A stretch of DNA of 64,000 nt from Bacillota bacterium (GTDB lineage: Bacteria > Bacillota > Clostridia > Lachnospirales > Lachnospiraceae). Shown here piece after piece: positions 63,133 to 64,000 of the stretch; position 1 is the stretch's first letter; every line of letters begins with the position of its first letter. The stretch is taken from contig JAEZLH010000017.1 of assembly GCA_023435895.1 (NCBI GenBank), positions 186,001 to 250,000 on the forward strand, in the 5' to 3' direction. Under the pieces are notes generated by a model that had not been told where the DNA came from, did not search any database, and worked only from the letters and a program-made list of their open reading frames with translations. The position numbers and the translations under genes were made by a program.

Positions 63133-64000
63133 TCGTTAAGTCACCTCGATCTGCTGGAATATGTACTATTACTTTCGTTCCCTTATTGATATGGCTCTCA
63201 ATATGAATCCCATATTCATCACCATATATGAGCTTAATTCGTTTATTCGTATTAATAAGACCAATACTGTTATGTCCCTTACTTCTAACAACGGTAGTGC
63301 TGTCCTCTAAGTTTATAAGATTGCTTGCAAAGCCGGTTCCGTTATCAATGATTTCAAAATAGATGGACTCCATATCCTGATGGATGAGCAGCTTAACCAT
63401 GCCTTTTCCTAGTTTTCCCTCCAGACCGTGGACAACGGCATTTTCAACCAGAGGTTGGATGCTCAACTTCGGCAGCTGAAGCTCCAGAATCGCATCATCG
63501 GATACTTGAATTTCATATTCCAGTCTGTCTTCGAACCTCATTTTTTGTAAATATAGATAAAATTCAACAAACTCTAATTCTTTTTGGATGGAAACCTTAG
63601 CCTGACTGTTGGTATAAATACTTGCTTGCAACAGCTCAGTCAAGGAGGTAACCATTTTGTAAATATTTTCATCCTTGGAAAGTCTTGCTTTATAACCAAT
63701 GGTAATCAAAGTATTAAATAAAAAATGAGGGTTCATTTGAGATTGCAGGAATTTCAGTTCACTGTCTTTTAAGAGTAATTGTTTTTCATAAACCTGATTG
63801 ATAAGATGCTTGATCTCATCAGTCATATTATTGAAGGTGTCGCTTAAAAGCCCTAACTCGCTGTCTTTATAGGCGGGCATTTTTACTTCATAGTTGCCCA
63901 CTTTAACACTATTGATAACACGAAGCAGATCTTTAATAAAACGGGTAAATAGAAAGGAAATTGTAATGCCGGCTAATAGGGTCACCATTATAATAATTAG
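63125..64000 (-). CDS. YesM-type sensor histidine kinase, partial
   Basis: The frame is open to the window edge, so the 5' part with the sensor region is missing. Visible are the end of a membrane helix, a HAMP domain (VINSVKVGNYEVKMPAYKDS), the His_kinase domain with QSQMNPHFLFNTL (phosphorylated His) and the HATPase domain (QPLVENAVVHGLEGK, DNGTGF, GLINTNKRIKL). It phosphorylates the YesN-type regulator encoded directly downstream. The sensed signal is probably an extracellular sugar or its binding protein; inferred from the family. Confidence 0.93.
   Translation of the reverse strand, partial: LIIIMVTLLAGITISFLFTRFIKDLLRVINSVKVGNYEVKMPAYKDSELGLLSDTFNNMTDEIKHLINQVYEKQLLLKDSELKFLQSQMNPHFLFNTLITIGYKARLSKDENIYKMVTSLTELLQASIYTNSQAKVSIQKELEFVEFYLYLQKMRFEDRLEYEIQVSDDAILELQLPKLSIQPLVENAVVHGLEGKLGKGMVKLLIHQDMESIYFEIIDNGTGFASNLINLEDSTTVVRSKGHNSIGLINTNKRIKLIYGDEYGIHIESHINKGTKVIVHIPADRGDLTNV

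Overview
The window looks like chromosomal DNA from a low-GC, endospore-forming Clostridia, most likely a Lachnospiraceae of the Lachnoclostridium/Anaerocolumna kind. This rests on AT-rich base composition, strong GGAGG-type ribosome binding sites, frequent ATG/GTG/TTG starts, sigma-A promoters close to consensus, and an early-forespore operon (spoIIAA-spoIIAB-sigF followed by spoVAC-spoVAD-spoVAE). Species assignment is inference. No rRNA, tRNA or CRISPR array was seen.

Layout. 0-6.8 kb: tail of an AI-2E family transporter, a solitary HTH-Panacea protein, typA/bipA (minus strand), a double OB-fold single-stranded DNA-binding protein, then a lysine riboswitch with terminator controlling dapA, followed by dapB. 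7.3-12.1 kb: a four-gene gliding-type ABC export operon (ATPase, permease, GldG-like and DUF4340 proteins). 12.4-22.6 kb: envelope and sporulation genes: a SpoIID-domain protein, YihY membrane protein, a zinc-ribbon TPR protein, and the spoIIA-sigF-spoVA cluster with an extra 51-residue membrane protein between sigF and spoVAC. 22.7-35.3 kb: a class A penicillin-binding protein, a frameshifted DUF6514 gene overlapping yigZ, VanZ, DUF4250, two tandem copies of a structured 133-nt repeat, rarA, a CotH-like kinase, a CcdA-TlpA fusion, a frameshifted ferredoxin-type membrane protein and a MIF-like protein.

35.5-49.0 kb is the accessory part. A 3,263-codon secreted RHS/YD-repeat protein carries FN3 domains, a beta-helix, the RHS barrel, a peptidoglycan-binding module and a short C-terminal toxin-like domain. 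It is followed by a candidate immunity gene and then by two orphan 'toxin tail + immunity gene' modules. An IS110-family element lies between those two modules. This is the typical layout of a polymorphic toxin locus that replaces its toxin tip and keeps old immunity genes.

49.3-64 kb: fabV behind a FabT-like palindrome, a spore-coat-type multicopper oxidase behind a sigma-K-like promoter, two WYL regulators divergent from rtcB, a SIMPL protein followed by a third copy of the structured repeat, and a minus-strand group (FliB-like, WYL regulator, VOC protein, PPOX-DUF3795 fusion). The window ends in a YesM/YesN-type two-component system whose kinase gene runs off the edge.

The most notable unexplained signals are a three-copy structured element whose stem sequences differ while pairing is retained (27632, 27790, 57761), a short conserved hairpin repeat (6851, 16428, 34645), the orphan toxin/immunity array, and two one-base frameshifts in otherwise conserved genes.
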